The translations under genes and the position numbers were made by a program. Below are positions 7,682 to 16,222 of a stretch of DNA of 64,000 bases, piece by piece. The notes under the pieces are model-generated. The model made no database searches, was not told where the DNA came from, and saw nothing but the letters and a program-made list of their open reading frames with translations. The DNA is from Fimbriimonadaceae bacterium (lineage in GTDB: Bacteria; Armatimonadota; Fimbriimonadia; Fimbriimonadales; Fimbriimonadaceae): assembly GCA_019454145.1 (NCBI GenBank), contig CP075366.1, forward strand, positions 785,564 to 849,563, given 5' to 3'. The stretch's first letter is position 1. Every line of letters starts with the position of its first letter.

Positions 7682-8770
7682 TTACAGAGTTCCGCGCAGA
7701 GCTTGTTCGCGCTCAATTGATTCAAACAACGCCTTGAAGTTGCCTTTACCGAAGCTCTTTGCCCCTTTTCTATGAATAATCTCGTAGAAAATCGTTGGGC
7801 GGTCGGTGACAGGCTTCGTGAAGATTTGGAGCAGATACCCCTCGTCGTCGCGGTCAACCAGAATGCCGAGATCGCTCAACACTTCGATGTCTTCATCAAT
7901 CGTTCCGACCCGATCCGGCAACATATCGTAGTATGTTTTTGGCACGCTGAGGAATGGAATTCCCCGTGCGCGCAACCGGCTGACCGTGTGAATAATGTCG
8001 TCGGTGAGCATAGCCACGTGCTGAACCCCCGCACCACCAAAGAACTCAAGAAATTCGTCAATCTGTGACTTCTTTTTTCCTGGGGCTGGTTCGTTAATCG
8101 GAAACTTCACGCGGCCATTGCCGCTCGCCATGACCTTGCTCATCAGAGATGTGTATTCGGTGCTGATGTCGTTGTCATCAAAGCTGATCAGGTTTTTGAA
8201 CCCAAGAACATCTTCGTACCACTTCACCCAGTAGTTCATTTTTCCGAGTTCGACGTTGCCAACGCAGTGGTCAACTTCGATCAAACCAATCGGATCGCCT
8301 GGTTCGTTTTCTTCACGGAACTGAGGCATAAACTCGCCCTTGAATTCGTCGCGGTTGATGAGGCTGTGCACGACGTTTCCGTAAGTGCGGATCGCCGCTT
8401 GGCGAACTCGACCGTTGCTGTCTTCGAGCCAAGTCGGTTCCATGAACCCTTCTGCGCCGCGCTCAATTGCGGTTTTGTACGCCCAATCCACGTCGTCTAC
8501 TTCAAAAGCGATGTCTTGAACAAAATCGCCATGTTCCGAAATCAGCGGCGCCATCGGGTGGCCCGGTCGCATCGGCGCGCTGAACACCAGTCGAATGTTG
8601 TTTTGCTCCAGCAGGTAATCCACCTGGTCGCGCGAGCCGGTTTCCAACCCTCGGTACCCGGTGATCGAAAATCCAAACGTGTGTTGGTAAAAGAACGCAG
8701 CTTGGCGGGCGTTGTTCACAAAGTGGCGGACATGGTCTACACGCCGAATTGGAAATGAATCAGTACTCAT
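7682..8770 (-). CDS. hpd: 4-hydroxyphenylpyruvate dioxygenase
   Basis: This Fe(II) dioxygenase converts 4-hydroxyphenylpyruvate and O2 to homogentisate and CO2 in tyrosine catabolism (also the entry to tocopherol or pyomelanin routes). It has two VOC half-domains. The iron ligands are His168 (IEVDHCVGN), His251 (GVQHVAM) and Glu330 (IFYEIIHRKG). The C-terminal gating region, with GKGNFKALFESIE, is intact. The length of 362 is normal. The ATG at 8770 gives a standard N-terminus. No homogentisate dioxygenase or other tyrosine-degradation gene lies nearby. Confidence 0.96.
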   Translation of the reverse strand: MSTDSFPIRRVDHVRHFVNNARQAAFFYQHTFGFSITGYRGLETGSRDQVDYLLEQNNIRLVFSAPMRPGHPMAPLISEHGDFVQDIAFEVDDVDWAYKTAIERGAEGFMEPTWLEDSNGRVRQAAIRTYGNVVHSLINRDEFKGEFMPQFREENEPGDPIGLIEVDHCVGNVELGKMNYWVKWYEDVLGFKNLISFDDNDISTEYTSLMSKVMASGNGRVKFPINEPAPGKKKSQIDEFLEFFGGAGVQHVAMLTDDIIHTVSRLRARGIPFLSVPKTYYDMLPDRVGTIDEDIEVLSDLGILVDRDDEGYLLQIFTKPVTDRPTIFYEIIHRKGAKSFGKGNFKALFESIEREQALRGTL

Positions 8771-8888
8771 CTCAAAGTTTCCTTGAATTCATTATACGGG
8801 CGGAATTTGCTGGGGAGACCAATTCCTGGGTGGAACTGCCCCCAATTCCCCAGTTGATGCTCAAACCTAGCCGCATCAGTCGGGGATT

Positions 8889-8897
8889 TGCCATAAT
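8889..8897 (+). promoter_or_regulatory. Possible extended -10 promoter of tRNA-Thr
   Basis: TGCCATAAT fits an extended -10 element (TGn plus one mismatch to TATAAT). It ends 14 bases before the tRNA 5' end, a plausible distance for a tRNA promoter. No clear -35 is present. Confidence 0.45.
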
Positions 8898-8911
8898 GTT
8901 GGCTCACAAGG

Positions 8912-8986
8912 GCCACTTTAGCTCAGCGGTAGAGCAGCTGTTTCGTAAACAGCAGGTCACCGGTTCAAGTCCGGTAAGTGGCTCCA
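8912..8986 (+). tRNA. tRNA-Thr, anticodon CGT, reading codon ACG
   Basis: The cloverleaf can be drawn fully. The acceptor stem is GCCACTT paired with AAGTGGC, the D arm is GCTCAGCGGTAGAGC, and the anticodon stem CTGTT/AACAG encloses CGT. The T arm is CCGGTTCAAGTCCGG. The discriminator T at 8983 is followed by an encoded CCA (8984-8986). The CGT anticodon marks threonine. Confidence 0.96.
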
Positions 8987-8988
8987 GA

Positions 8989-9030
8989 ACATAGAAAAGC
9001 CAAGTTCCTAGGAACTTGGCTTTTCTATGT
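8989..9030 (+). terminator. Perfect 42-bp palindrome acting as tRNA terminator
   Basis: The left arm of 21 bases (ACATAGAAAAGCCAAGTTCC plus T) is followed with no gap by its exact reverse complement. TTTTTC follows a few bases later. It starts two bases after the tRNA CCA, so it most likely ends tRNA-Thr transcription. The perfect 21-bp arms without a loop are unusual. Confidence 0.75.
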
Positions 9031-9291
9031 ATGCTTTTTCCAAGGCATGTTACCCAACATACGACATGCAACTCTTGATTACACTTTTTGTCTCGATAGA
9101 ATTACTTAGGATCAGCAGGGCAAAAAAATGCAACGAACTAAGGGCTTAGTGCGTCTTGTTGATTGTAGTCGCCACTAACGGCTACGAGGACAAACATGAT
9201 TACATCAATTAGTTGTTCTCCCCCAGAAGGGCAACGCTAAAAAACTGAATATCGCGGTCAGGGTAATTCCCTGTAACTACACCAGACGTCA

Positions 9292-9615
9292 GTGGGGAGG
9301 CGTGTGGAAGGCGTTACATTGGAAACTACTTGGATTACGAAAGTCAAAATTTGGTTATGGAAAGGTTTGGGTTGGGCAACGTCCAAGTTAAGTAAGTTGC
9401 TAAAATGCTCGCCTCGTCAGCAAAACTCTATTCTAAAAATTCGATTACATCTAAAACTTCCCTCCTTTGAATTCAGTTATGAAAAAATACATGCAACTGG
9501 CAAAGGTATTGAATCGTCTGCCGTTCATCACGACTTACAACCGAAAGAATTGACAGAAAACAAAATTGCGAGTAAAGCATTGATTGACAAGTCAAACGAT
9601 GGCAAAAGTAGGTGA
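9292..9615 (+). CDS. Doubtful hypothetical protein
   Basis: An open frame of 107 codons from GTG with no ribosome site. The product is basic, with a Trp/Leu/Lys-rich stretch (KVKIWLWKGLGWATSKL) and a Lys/Ser-rich end. No family is recognised. It is listed only because nothing else explains this interval, and chance is a serious alternative. Confidence 0.2.
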   Translation: MGRRVEGVTLETTWITKVKIWLWKGLGWATSKLSKLLKCSPRQQNSILKIRLHLKLPSFEFSYEKIHATGKGIESSAVHHDLQPKELTENKIASKALIDKSNDGKSR

Positions 9616-9704
9616 TCAATTATCTAGATTGGGAAAAATGCGAATCTTCGCCGCGAGGCACTTCTGTGCTTTTCACTGAAAAGATATCTGAGCCTATCTG
9701 ATAA

Positions 9705-9899
9705 ACTCACCCAGTTGATCAGGATCAAGATCAGCGATACGATCGCCCGAATCTCAGCAGTTCTGAACAAACACTCAAAGGGTACAAACTTGCCAAAGAG
9801 TTCAACATCCCGCTCCAGCCCACCGACCTCTCCAAATCACTCAACACGCTCGCAATGTCCGATACGAACCGATTTCAATCAAATTCAACACTCAAATAA
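9705..9899 (+). pseudogene. Start-less coding relic
   Basis: The frame between TAA at 9702 and TAA at 9897 encodes about 64 residues of protein-like composition, including SSSEQTLKGYKLAKEFNIPL and LSKSLNTLAMSDTN. It has no upstream start codon and no ribosome site. A longer open frame overlapping it in another phase is Ser/Arg/Pro-rich and less protein-like. It could be the tail of a decayed gene. The family is unknown. Confidence 0.3.
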
Positions 9900-10041
9900 T
9901 TTGACCTGCGGGATGCTTCCGGCTTCATTAGTCATTTCGTATCCGAATAGATTGTTAACAACCTTTTTGAAAATCGCCCTTCACTGGTATATCCTACAGG
10001 CAGGTGAATCCACACCATGTGCAAAACACTCTTACAAAAAA

Positions 10042-10290
10042 ATGGGCCGACGCTCTCTCTTTGGGAGATTCGTGCGATTCAACAAAGATTGTGATTGGCG
10101 ATTAGAGCGAATATGGACGGTTCAAAACAACATCCTGATCACGCTCGAAGGTCGCCGCCATTACCTCACTGTTCCGCAGCTACAAGACTACAAAATCAGG
10201 CACGAAAAACCAGACCGATTTTGGATAAGAGGACGTGATTTCACGTTTGATCAGCCGCCAGACTTTGTCCAGCACCCTGAACTCAACTAA
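10042..10290 (+). CDS. Small protein of a two-copy local family (WRL...GRD)
   Basis: An 82-residue product from ATG 10042, although the frame stays open upstream. The family cannot be named. It shares a pattern with the next gene: (D/N)WRL near the start, an aliphatic middle, then W(I/V)(R/N)GRD followed by F. It has no signal peptide or membrane helix. The ribosome site is poor. The shared pattern between neighbours is the main argument that both are real. Confidence 0.5.
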   Translation: MGRRSLFGRFVRFNKDCDWRLERIWTVQNNILITLEGRRHYLTVPQLQDYKIRHEKPDRFWIRGRDFTFDQPPDFVQHPELN

Positions 10291-10450
10291 CACACTGTTT
10301 CGTTTCTTTGCTTGAACTCTCGCCGCGATTGACCTCATGCGGTGAGAGTCAAAGAAGATGCGTCCATTTCTTATTTACACTCAATAAAGTTTCCATAAAC
10401 AATTATTTGCAAGCGCAACAAATCGTTCTGAATTGCCTTACCTTGAAACT

Positions 10451-10648
10451 ATGTTGAATGGCGATTTAGAACAGAACTGGCGGCTCGTTTATGTGTTGCA
10501 CAGCCAAGGACGCGCACTTTATCACCCTAACGGGATGAGGATTTTAACCGACGAGCAGTTTGAAGAATACAATCAAACGGCTAACCCAACCAAGATGTGG
10601 GTCAACGGACGGGACGTGCGGTTTGTGAATCCTGACATTAAGAATTGA
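10451..10648 (+). CDS. Small protein of a two-copy local family (WRL...GRD), second copy
   Basis: A 65-residue soluble protein from ATG 10451 (a TTG at 10433 would add six residues). It contains NWRLVYVLHSQGRAL and MWVNGRDVRFVNPD and aligns over its length with the product of 10042-10290. Function is unknown. It lies 160 bases downstream of its paralogue and 73 bases before the next gene on the same strand. Confidence 0.55.
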   Translation: MLNGDLEQNWRLVYVLHSQGRALYHPNGMRILTDEQFEEYNQTANPTKMWVNGRDVRFVNPDIKN

Positions 10649-10721
10649 CCGCACGTTTGTTGATTGTGAGATTTTTAGAATTTTTATGAACTGTTTCATT
10701 CGAAGTTGACACTAAGCTTAT

Positions 10722-11315
10722 ATGTCCGACAAAAACGACGTAAGAATTGCCAAACCGTGTCCTAAAGATTGGAACGAAATGACCGGCGATGACCAGTCGC
10801 GGTTTTGCTCACATTGCGAAAAATCGGTACACAATCTCGCGGAAATGTCGGCTAACGATGCCGAGCAGCTGCTCTGCAACACCAGCGGACGCGTTTGCAT
10901 CCGCATGGTCAGAGGCCCGCAAGGAAGTTTTAAGACTAAGCAAGGCTGGTTTAGGCGGGTGGCGTTAGCCGGGGCGGCAACTCTCACGCTAATTCCAATG
11001 ACTGGCTGTGAGCCAGGATATGCAACTGTCACTGGAGATGCGGTTGCCCCGCCTGACCAATCCCAACCAGACCCAGGCTATAAATCCAACGCCGCTCTAG
11101 GTGAAACGGTTGCCGAACCATCTCCCAGAATGGGTGATATGGTTCCGCCGGATGTTGAGCAAGGCGAGGTTGCTCCTGAAAACACGCCATTAATGGGCAA
11201 AGCCGCCTGCCCGCCAGAGAAAGAAGAACCGGAAGAAAGATACATCACTTTGGGAATTTCTGTAGCAGTTCCAATAGAGCCTGCTCCAGAACTCAGCGAA
11301 TCAGAGTCTCGATAA
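10722..11315 (+). CDS. Membrane-anchored protein with N-terminal cysteine-rich W/C motif
   Basis: The first 60 residues contain CPKDWNEMTGDDQSRFCSHC followed by KSVHNL. This pattern is shared by a widespread family of short N-terminal modules in Bacteroidota, Planctomycetota and relatives, and is likely a small metal-binding or redox fold (Cys13, Cys29, Cys32). A single hydrophobic segment follows (about 78-97, VALAGAATLTLIPMTGC). A long Pro/Glu-rich outer part has no known domain. The topology suggests a cytoplasmic sensor head with an exported tail. A hairpin terminator follows the gene. Confidence 0.7.
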   Translation: MSDKNDVRIAKPCPKDWNEMTGDDQSRFCSHCEKSVHNLAEMSANDAEQLLCNTSGRVCIRMVRGPQGSFKTKQGWFRRVALAGAATLTLIPMTGCEPGYATVTGDAVAPPDQSQPDPGYKSNAALGETVAEPSPRMGDMVPPDVEQGEVAPENTPLMGKAACPPEKEEPEERYITLGISVAVPIEPAPELSESESR

Positions 11316-11341
11316 AGCCAACGTACGAAAGTATGCTCATC

Positions 11342-11374
11342 TCGCCCGGTGCTCCCTGCCGGGCAATTTCATTT
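11342..11374 (+). terminator. Intrinsic terminator
   Basis: GCCCGG...CCGGGC forms a stem (11344-11364) followed by AATTTCATTT, 28 bases after the stop of the upstream gene. Confidence 0.55.
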
Positions 11375-11516
11375 AAGACTCCGCTTCAATCTCCCGAAAA
11401 TTGATGTAGTCAAACGGGTTCTGAGCCAAGTTTGACCCCGACGTGATCTGGTAATCTCGTCGTTGAGTTTTCCGAAGGCATGATGCAATCCCCCACGCTC
11501 AAGAGGTTGACCTCCT

Positions 11517-12821
11517 ATGGCTAACATGAAGCCGTTGGTCGGCGCTCCCTACATTCGCGGCGAAGTCGGGGCGGCACGCAATACAGAAGCTCTGTTTAAG
11601 CTAGTTATTGGCACGCTGTTCATCATTATGCCTCTGGCATTTATTGCTTGCCAGCTTGTGCAGTTCGAAGCGGAAATCGCATTTGTAGGCGTTTGGCTGG
11701 TGACAACCGCCCTCGCTATTTATGCGGAATACCACATTAAGCCAAAAGTTAAAGTCAACGCTTTTCAACTATTCAGCCTTCTTATTGTCTTGATTGGTGT
11801 GCCTGGCGTACTCTTTCTGCGCCCGGGATTACTCGGATTGGGGCAGATTCTTGCGTACGTTTTTATTCTTACCATGCGGCTTGTTGTTGTGTTTATTATC
11901 GTTCCTCGGTGTATGACTCGCAGTAAAACTCCTGCAATCGAGCACATTCTTCGGTGGTTGATTGTTGGGGCGGGCATTATTTCGTTTGCCACAAATGCGT
12001 ACTATTTGATGAAGGGCGTGACGATCTTTAACTCTGGTCGCGGTGCATTTGAAACCTGGCTTCACCCAAACCTCTGCGCCCAATTTGCCTCGATCCTTGT
12101 TTACACAACGTTTATGGATCCAAAGCTTAAAATGTGGGCTCGGGTTTTCCTTGTTGGTGGCGGTGCCTATACGCTCTTGCTCACTCAGAGTCGGTCGGCA
12201 CTCGTAGCGACCATATTGGCTCTTCTATTGCTATTTCTGCTCAACTTGATTGAAAATCCAAAAAAATACTCGGTACGTGGTTTTGTGGGATTTATCGGCT
12301 CCCTCATCATGATCGGTTTGTTCGGGTCTGCGTTTCGAGAGGTTCCTGTTGTAAAAAATATTGAAAGAAGAACCTTTGGCGTTGACGACCCCACCGCTGG
12401 ACGCCTTGATATCTTTAGTCGTATTCTTGAAGTCTGGCAAAACTCCCAATTATTTGGATACGGGTTCCGATCGGGTGGTGCTGACAACCTCTATATCACC
12501 TTGCTACTACAGACCGGAATCGTAGGAGTTTTCTTCTACCTAGCCTTGTTCTTTGTAATTATTTATAAGGGATTTGAACATTTCCGATTTAGTCAAGGAT
12601 CGAACCGTTTGCTTGGAAAATTCATTCTGGTTGCTTCGCTTTCCATGTTTCTCCGCTCTTTTGCGGAAACCACGAGTTACCTGCAGCTGACCGACATTAT
12701 GTCGAATGCCTACTGCATTGCGGGCGCACTCGCGTTTTTGACTCCGGTGAAAAAGCGTAATTTGAGTCAGATGGTTCCTACCTTAAGGCCTCTTAAGCCT
12801 GTCGACGCGCCAAGTGAGTGA
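11517..12821 (+). CDS. O-antigen ligase/polymerase-like membrane protein (WaaL/Wzy)
   Basis: This 434-residue protein has about ten hydrophobic segments and the Wzy_C/WaaL domain. The periplasmic loop carries the family marks TQSRSALVATILALLL, then GRLDIFSRILEVWQNSQLFG and YGFRSGGADNLYITLLLQTG. It should polymerise or ligate undecaprenyl-linked glycans at the outer face of the inner membrane. It heads a four-gene run of sugar genes and overlaps the next start by 4 bases. Ligase and polymerase cannot be separated from sequence alone. Confidence 0.85.
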   Translation: MANMKPLVGAPYIRGEVGAARNTEALFKLVIGTLFIIMPLAFIACQLVQFEAEIAFVGVWLVTTALAIYAEYHIKPKVKVNAFQLFSLLIVLIGVPGVLFLRPGLLGLGQILAYVFILTMRLVVVFIIVPRCMTRSKTPAIEHILRWLIVGAGIISFATNAYYLMKGVTIFNSGRGAFETWLHPNLCAQFASILVYTTFMDPKLKMWARVFLVGGGAYTLLLTQSRSALVATILALLLLFLLNLIENPKKYSVRGFVGFIGSLIMIGLFGSAFREVPVVKNIERRTFGVDDPTAGRLDIFSRILEVWQNSQLFGYGFRSGGADNLYITLLLQTGIVGVFFYLALFFVIIYKGFEHFRFSQGSNRLLGKFILVASLSMFLRSFAETTSYLQLTDIMSNAYCIAGALAFLTPVKKRNLSQMVPTLRPLKPVDAPSE

Positions 12822-13657
12822 CTAGCTTGACGCTCATCATTCTTGCTGGTGGACTTGGTACGCGTTTTGGCGGGCCAAAGCAGTTTTTTCCTCTTGGCCC
12901 AAATGACGAATGCCTATTTCACTATTCACTGTTCCACGCAATGCAGAATGGTGTGGATCGGCTGATTTTGCTAACACGGTCAGAAGTTCTGCCTCAGGCT
13001 CAGGAAGCAGTAAAGGGATTGCCTATCCCCATAGAAATTGTCCTGCAAAAAACTCCAAACGGAAAGCCTCGCGGAACAGCGCATGCAGTTATCTCCTGCT
13101 TGCCTGCCCTAGAAACAGACCAAGCAATCGTGATTAACGCGGACGATTACTATAGAGCGGCAACGTTTATCGCAACCCAAAAGCTTTCACATGCACATCC
13201 CCAAGCCGCGACAGTTCCGTATTTGCTCAAAAATACGCTATCTGAATACGGAGGAGTTTCAAGGGCAATATGCACCATTGAGGACGATTATCTTGTTGAT
13301 ATTCAAGAGACTCACAAAATCGTTCGTGCGGGTGACCATGCTAACGGTGAAGCTAACGGTCAAAGCATCAATGTTGCCCTCGATGCGCCTGTTTCAATGA
13401 ACTGCTTTCTCCTCTCTCGTTCCCTGATTGAACTCATGGCACAATACGTGCAAGAAAAACTAGATAACCAGACATCGGCGGAAATCACCTTGCCGGACTT
13501 CTTGCAACACGAAATCAATCATTCAGATCTTAAAGTACACACAATGCTCAGCGACTCCGAGTGGTTTGGACTCACGTTCAAAGAAGATATTGATTCCGTA
13601 AAAAGCAGACTCAAGCAATTGCATAAATCCGGAATGCTTCCGCCACGTCTCTGGTAA
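12818..13657 (+). CDS. Sugar-phosphate nucleotidyltransferase
   Basis: This GT-A-fold nucleotidyltransferase makes an NDP-sugar from a sugar 1-phosphate and an NTP. The signature AGGLGTRFGGPKQF is at residues 10-23. The metal-binding Asp lies in VINADDYYRAATF and is followed by the sugar-binding strand TVPYLLKNTL. The start GTG overlaps the preceding stop by 4 bases. The next gene is a NahK-like kinase, which would supply the sugar 1-phosphate. This pairing resembles hexosamine salvage in bifidobacteria. The exact sugar is unknown. Confidence 0.85.
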   Translation: MTSLTLIILAGGLGTRFGGPKQFFPLGPNDECLFHYSLFHAMQNGVDRLILLTRSEVLPQAQEAVKGLPIPIEIVLQKTPNGKPRGTAHAVISCLPALETDQAIVINADDYYRAATFIATQKLSHAHPQAATVPYLLKNTLSEYGGVSRAICTIEDDYLVDIQETHKIVRAGDHANGEANGQSINVALDAPVSMNCFLLSRSLIELMAQYVQEKLDNQTSAEITLPDFLQHEINHSDLKVHTMLSDSEWFGLTFKEDIDSVKSRLKQLHKSGMLPPRLW

Positions 13658-13676
13658 TGTTATTGAGAAAATTGGT

Positions 13677-14768
13677 ATGGCGATCTTAAGTCCGATTACT
13701 CCGCAGTTTTTGCCGCACGGGCAACTCTTGCAAGATACTCAAATCGAACAAGGTCACATCAATCGCACATATATGACCGTGGTGCGTGAGGGTGGCGAAA
13801 CCCTTCGTTATATCCATCAGCACATCAATACGAACGTTTTTCCAAACGCGCCGGAAATGATGAAGAACATCCGTAAGGTTGTAGACCACCTAGCGGAAAA
13901 GCGCCCAAATTTTGCGGGCAACCTGCACCTAATTCCGAGTCAAGATGGGCAAGATTATTATTTGGATGACGATGGCCACTACTGGCGGTGTTATAAATAT
14001 GTTGAGGGCTCAACCAGCTTTGATATCGTTCCTAATCCTGATATCGCTTATCAAGCTGCACTGACCTTTGGAACATTCCTCAATGATCTCAGCGACCTAA
14101 ACCCGTCTGATTTCCATATCACGATTCCGGATTTTCACAACACTCTTTTTCGGTTGAGCCAATTTGACCAGGCGCTCGCGAATCCAGTTGAAGGCCGCGT
14201 GGAACTGGCACAAGAAGAAACCGAATTCGTCCAATCTCATCGAGAGCTAGCCGGAAAGTTGATGGCAGTGATCCAAAACTATCCCGAAGCGATTCGGGTC
14301 ACCCACAACGACACGAAAGTCAACAATGTGCTGTTCTGCGAAGAAACCCTCACCGGACTCACAGTTATTGATCTCGACACAGTGATGCCCGGCACGGCGT
14401 TGTTCGATATTGGAGATTTGATCCGCACTGCTTGCAACACGGCTGCCGAAGACGAGCGCGACCTGACCAAAGTGGTTTTTGACCAATCCAAATTTGCTGC
14501 AATCATCCGTGGATTCGCTGAAACTACTGGCAAATCACTACATCCTGCCGAATGGGATGCCATGCCTTACTGCGGTGCGGTTATCACTCTTACAATTGGC
14601 ATCCGGTTCCTGACAGATTTCCTGAACGGAGATACATACTTCCGCACTCATCGGCCAAACCAAAATCTTGACCGGGCACGGACGCAAATCCACTTGGTTA
14701 AGCAGATGCTTCAACAAATTGAAGCACTTAAGCAAATTGTGGAAACTCAGCGAGCTATTCACGCCTGA
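13677..14768 (+). CDS. NahK-like sugar kinase / APH-family phosphotransferase
   Basis: This protein-kinase-like phosphotransferase has 363 residues. The catalytic loop is VTHNDTKVNNVL (Asp212), and the metal-binding IDLDTVMPG lies at 231-239. Both are close to N-acetylhexosamine 1-kinase and the wider APH family. A short N-terminal lobe with GHINRTY resembles the NahK nucleotide loop. It starts 19 bases after the nucleotidyltransferase, so the pair probably converts a free amino sugar to its 1-phosphate and then to the NDP-sugar. A homoserine-kinase-type role is a weaker alternative. Confidence 0.82.
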   Translation: MAILSPITPQFLPHGQLLQDTQIEQGHINRTYMTVVREGGETLRYIHQHINTNVFPNAPEMMKNIRKVVDHLAEKRPNFAGNLHLIPSQDGQDYYLDDDGHYWRCYKYVEGSTSFDIVPNPDIAYQAALTFGTFLNDLSDLNPSDFHITIPDFHNTLFRLSQFDQALANPVEGRVELAQEETEFVQSHRELAGKLMAVIQNYPEAIRVTHNDTKVNNVLFCEETLTGLTVIDLDTVMPGTALFDIGDLIRTACNTAAEDERDLTKVVFDQSKFAAIIRGFAETTGKSLHPAEWDAMPYCGAVITLTIGIRFLTDFLNGDTYFRTHRPNQNLDRARTQIHLVKQMLQQIEALKQIVETQRAIHA

Positions 14769-14790
14769 TCAGCCGCTAAACTAGCACCCG

Positions 14791-15885
14791 GTGTCCGAAA
14801 AACTCCCGCCGCATATCCATATTGGTAGCTCCATGCACAAAGATTGGGGCGGCATTGAGCGGTACATCGCCTTTCTCACCAGCGAGCTAGCGCGCAATGG
14901 TCATCTGGTTACCGTAACAGCTCCCAATGGATCACCGCTGGCGCAACACTTGGAAGTTCCCTCTTACAAAATCAGGTTGGCAACCAAGTATGATCCTATT
15001 GCTTTAGCGTCGCATATCCGATTATTTAGGCGCGAAAATCCGCACTTCATTGTCACTCATTTTTCGCCTGATTACATCGTTCCGGCCCTCGCTGCGCGCA
15101 TAGCTAAAGTGCCAAAGAACCTGATGACCCGCCATGTCGCAGTGAACTTCAAAGGCAAGCGTGCAAAACATTACAACCGGCTGTACGACGGGTTCGTTTC
15201 CATCTCACAAACTGTAAGCGACCATCTTATTGCCGATGGCATACCGGCTAACAAAATTCAACTTGCTCTTAGTGGTTCACCATATTTGATGCCAACCGTT
15301 TCGATAGATGAAGCTAAAAAATCGTTAGATGGCTCCCTCTTCCATATCGGAGTGTTTGGACGCCTGCATTGGGTGAAAGGTCAAGATGTCGCGATCAAAG
15401 CGATAGTTAACTTACCGAACGCTATTCTGCATATCTTTGGAGAAGGGCCACACGAAACGGAGCTTCGCAATCTCGTCGCACAGCTCAATCTGAGTAACCG
15501 CGTCGTTTTTGAAGGATACAAAACCGATGTCGCCAACCATATGCTGGCAATGGATGCGGTTATGGTTCCGAGTATTTGGAAGGAAGCGTTTGGACTGACG
15601 GTAGTTGAAGCCATGTCAATCGGCAAACCAATCATCGCAAACGCCACGGGAGGAATTCCTGAAATCCTAACTCACGATAAAAACGCTTTGCTCATCTACT
15701 CCGATGACCCGGAAAAGCCGAATCCTCTTGATTTTGAATCGGCAATCAAACGATTGCTGGAAGAAAAAGAATTGAGCCAAACGCTTGGCCGCGACGCAAA
15801 AGCTACATTTGATTCCAGATTTACTCTTGAACACATGACGGAGCGAGTAGTTACCGCTTACCAAAATCTGCTGGACTTAAAGTAA
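14791..15885 (+). CDS. GT4-family glycosyltransferase
   Basis: This 364-residue GT-B transferase moves a sugar from an NDP-donor to a growing glycan on the cytoplasmic face of the membrane. The N-domain has the acceptor-side DWGGIERYIAFLTSEL. The C-domain has GVFGRLHWVKGQD, HIFGEGPHE and the donor-binding EAFGLTVVEAMSIGKPIIA with the E-x7-E pair. The start is GTG, 22 bases after the kinase. It completes the polysaccharide operon that begins at 11517. Confidence 0.92.
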   Translation: MSEKLPPHIHIGSSMHKDWGGIERYIAFLTSELARNGHLVTVTAPNGSPLAQHLEVPSYKIRLATKYDPIALASHIRLFRRENPHFIVTHFSPDYIVPALAARIAKVPKNLMTRHVAVNFKGKRAKHYNRLYDGFVSISQTVSDHLIADGIPANKIQLALSGSPYLMPTVSIDEAKKSLDGSLFHIGVFGRLHWVKGQDVAIKAIVNLPNAILHIFGEGPHETELRNLVAQLNLSNRVVFEGYKTDVANHMLAMDAVMVPSIWKEAFGLTVVEAMSIGKPIIANATGGIPEILTHDKNALLIYSDDPEKPNPLDFESAIKRLLEEKELSQTLGRDAKATFDSRFTLEHMTERVVTAYQNLLDLK

Positions 15886-15886
15886 A

Positions 15887-15918
15887 CCGGCCTCCTGAAT
15901 AAACAGGAAGCCAGCCGG
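15887..15918 (-). terminator. Hairpin between convergent genes
   Basis: CCGGC...GCCGG with an inner CCTG/CAGG stem. On the minus strand it is followed by TTTACTTTAA, so it most likely ends the small gene at 15945-16127. It may serve both strands. Confidence 0.5.
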
Positions 15919-15944
15919 ATTTGAGGATTTGAGAAGAAAATCTT

Positions 15945-16127
15945 TTAAGCTCGTTTGCGGTTGAAGGCAAACGCAACGGAAGCAATGAACGGAATTATCG
16001 GAGTCGCAAGTTCTGGGGTCACTGAACTAGAACCACCTGATGCCTGCGCCGCCACCGCCGACCCTACCAGCAGAACAATCAACCCTCCAGTTATCAGCCG
16101 CTTGTTCTGCTTACTGCCAGATGCCAT
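15945..16127 (-). CDS. Miniature exported protein with PEP-CTERM-like tail
   Basis: A 60-residue product from ATG 16127. A basic N-terminus (SGSKQNKRL) leads into a signal helix ending VAAQA. Only about eight Ser/Gly residues separate this from a C-terminal tripartite tail: TPELATP, a hydrophobic helix, and the basic end NRKRA. This copies the architecture of PEP-CTERM sorting signals (compare VPEPAT...RRKRK in the protease at 20982) with almost no mature protein in between. An upstream GTG-type extension to 16172 is open but less likely. Confidence 0.6.
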   Translation of the reverse strand: MASGSKQNKRLITGGLIVLLVGSAVAAQASGGSSSVTPELATPIIPFIASVAFAFNRKRA

Positions 16128-16222
16128 GGACTGCTTATATGCACCTGGCGTGCCAACTCTTGTGACGCGCAAAAACCTGGAGTCCTTACCGGGATATTGA
16201 ACCTTCGGACATACTTTCTCAC

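Larger units (their letters stand above)
9031..10041. other. Gene-poor stretch
   Basis: About 1 kb shows no recognisable gene, repeat of families A/B or RNA. It holds one weak open frame (9292-9615) and one frame that reads like protein but has no start (9705-9899). It may be decayed coding DNA. Confidence 0.5.
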
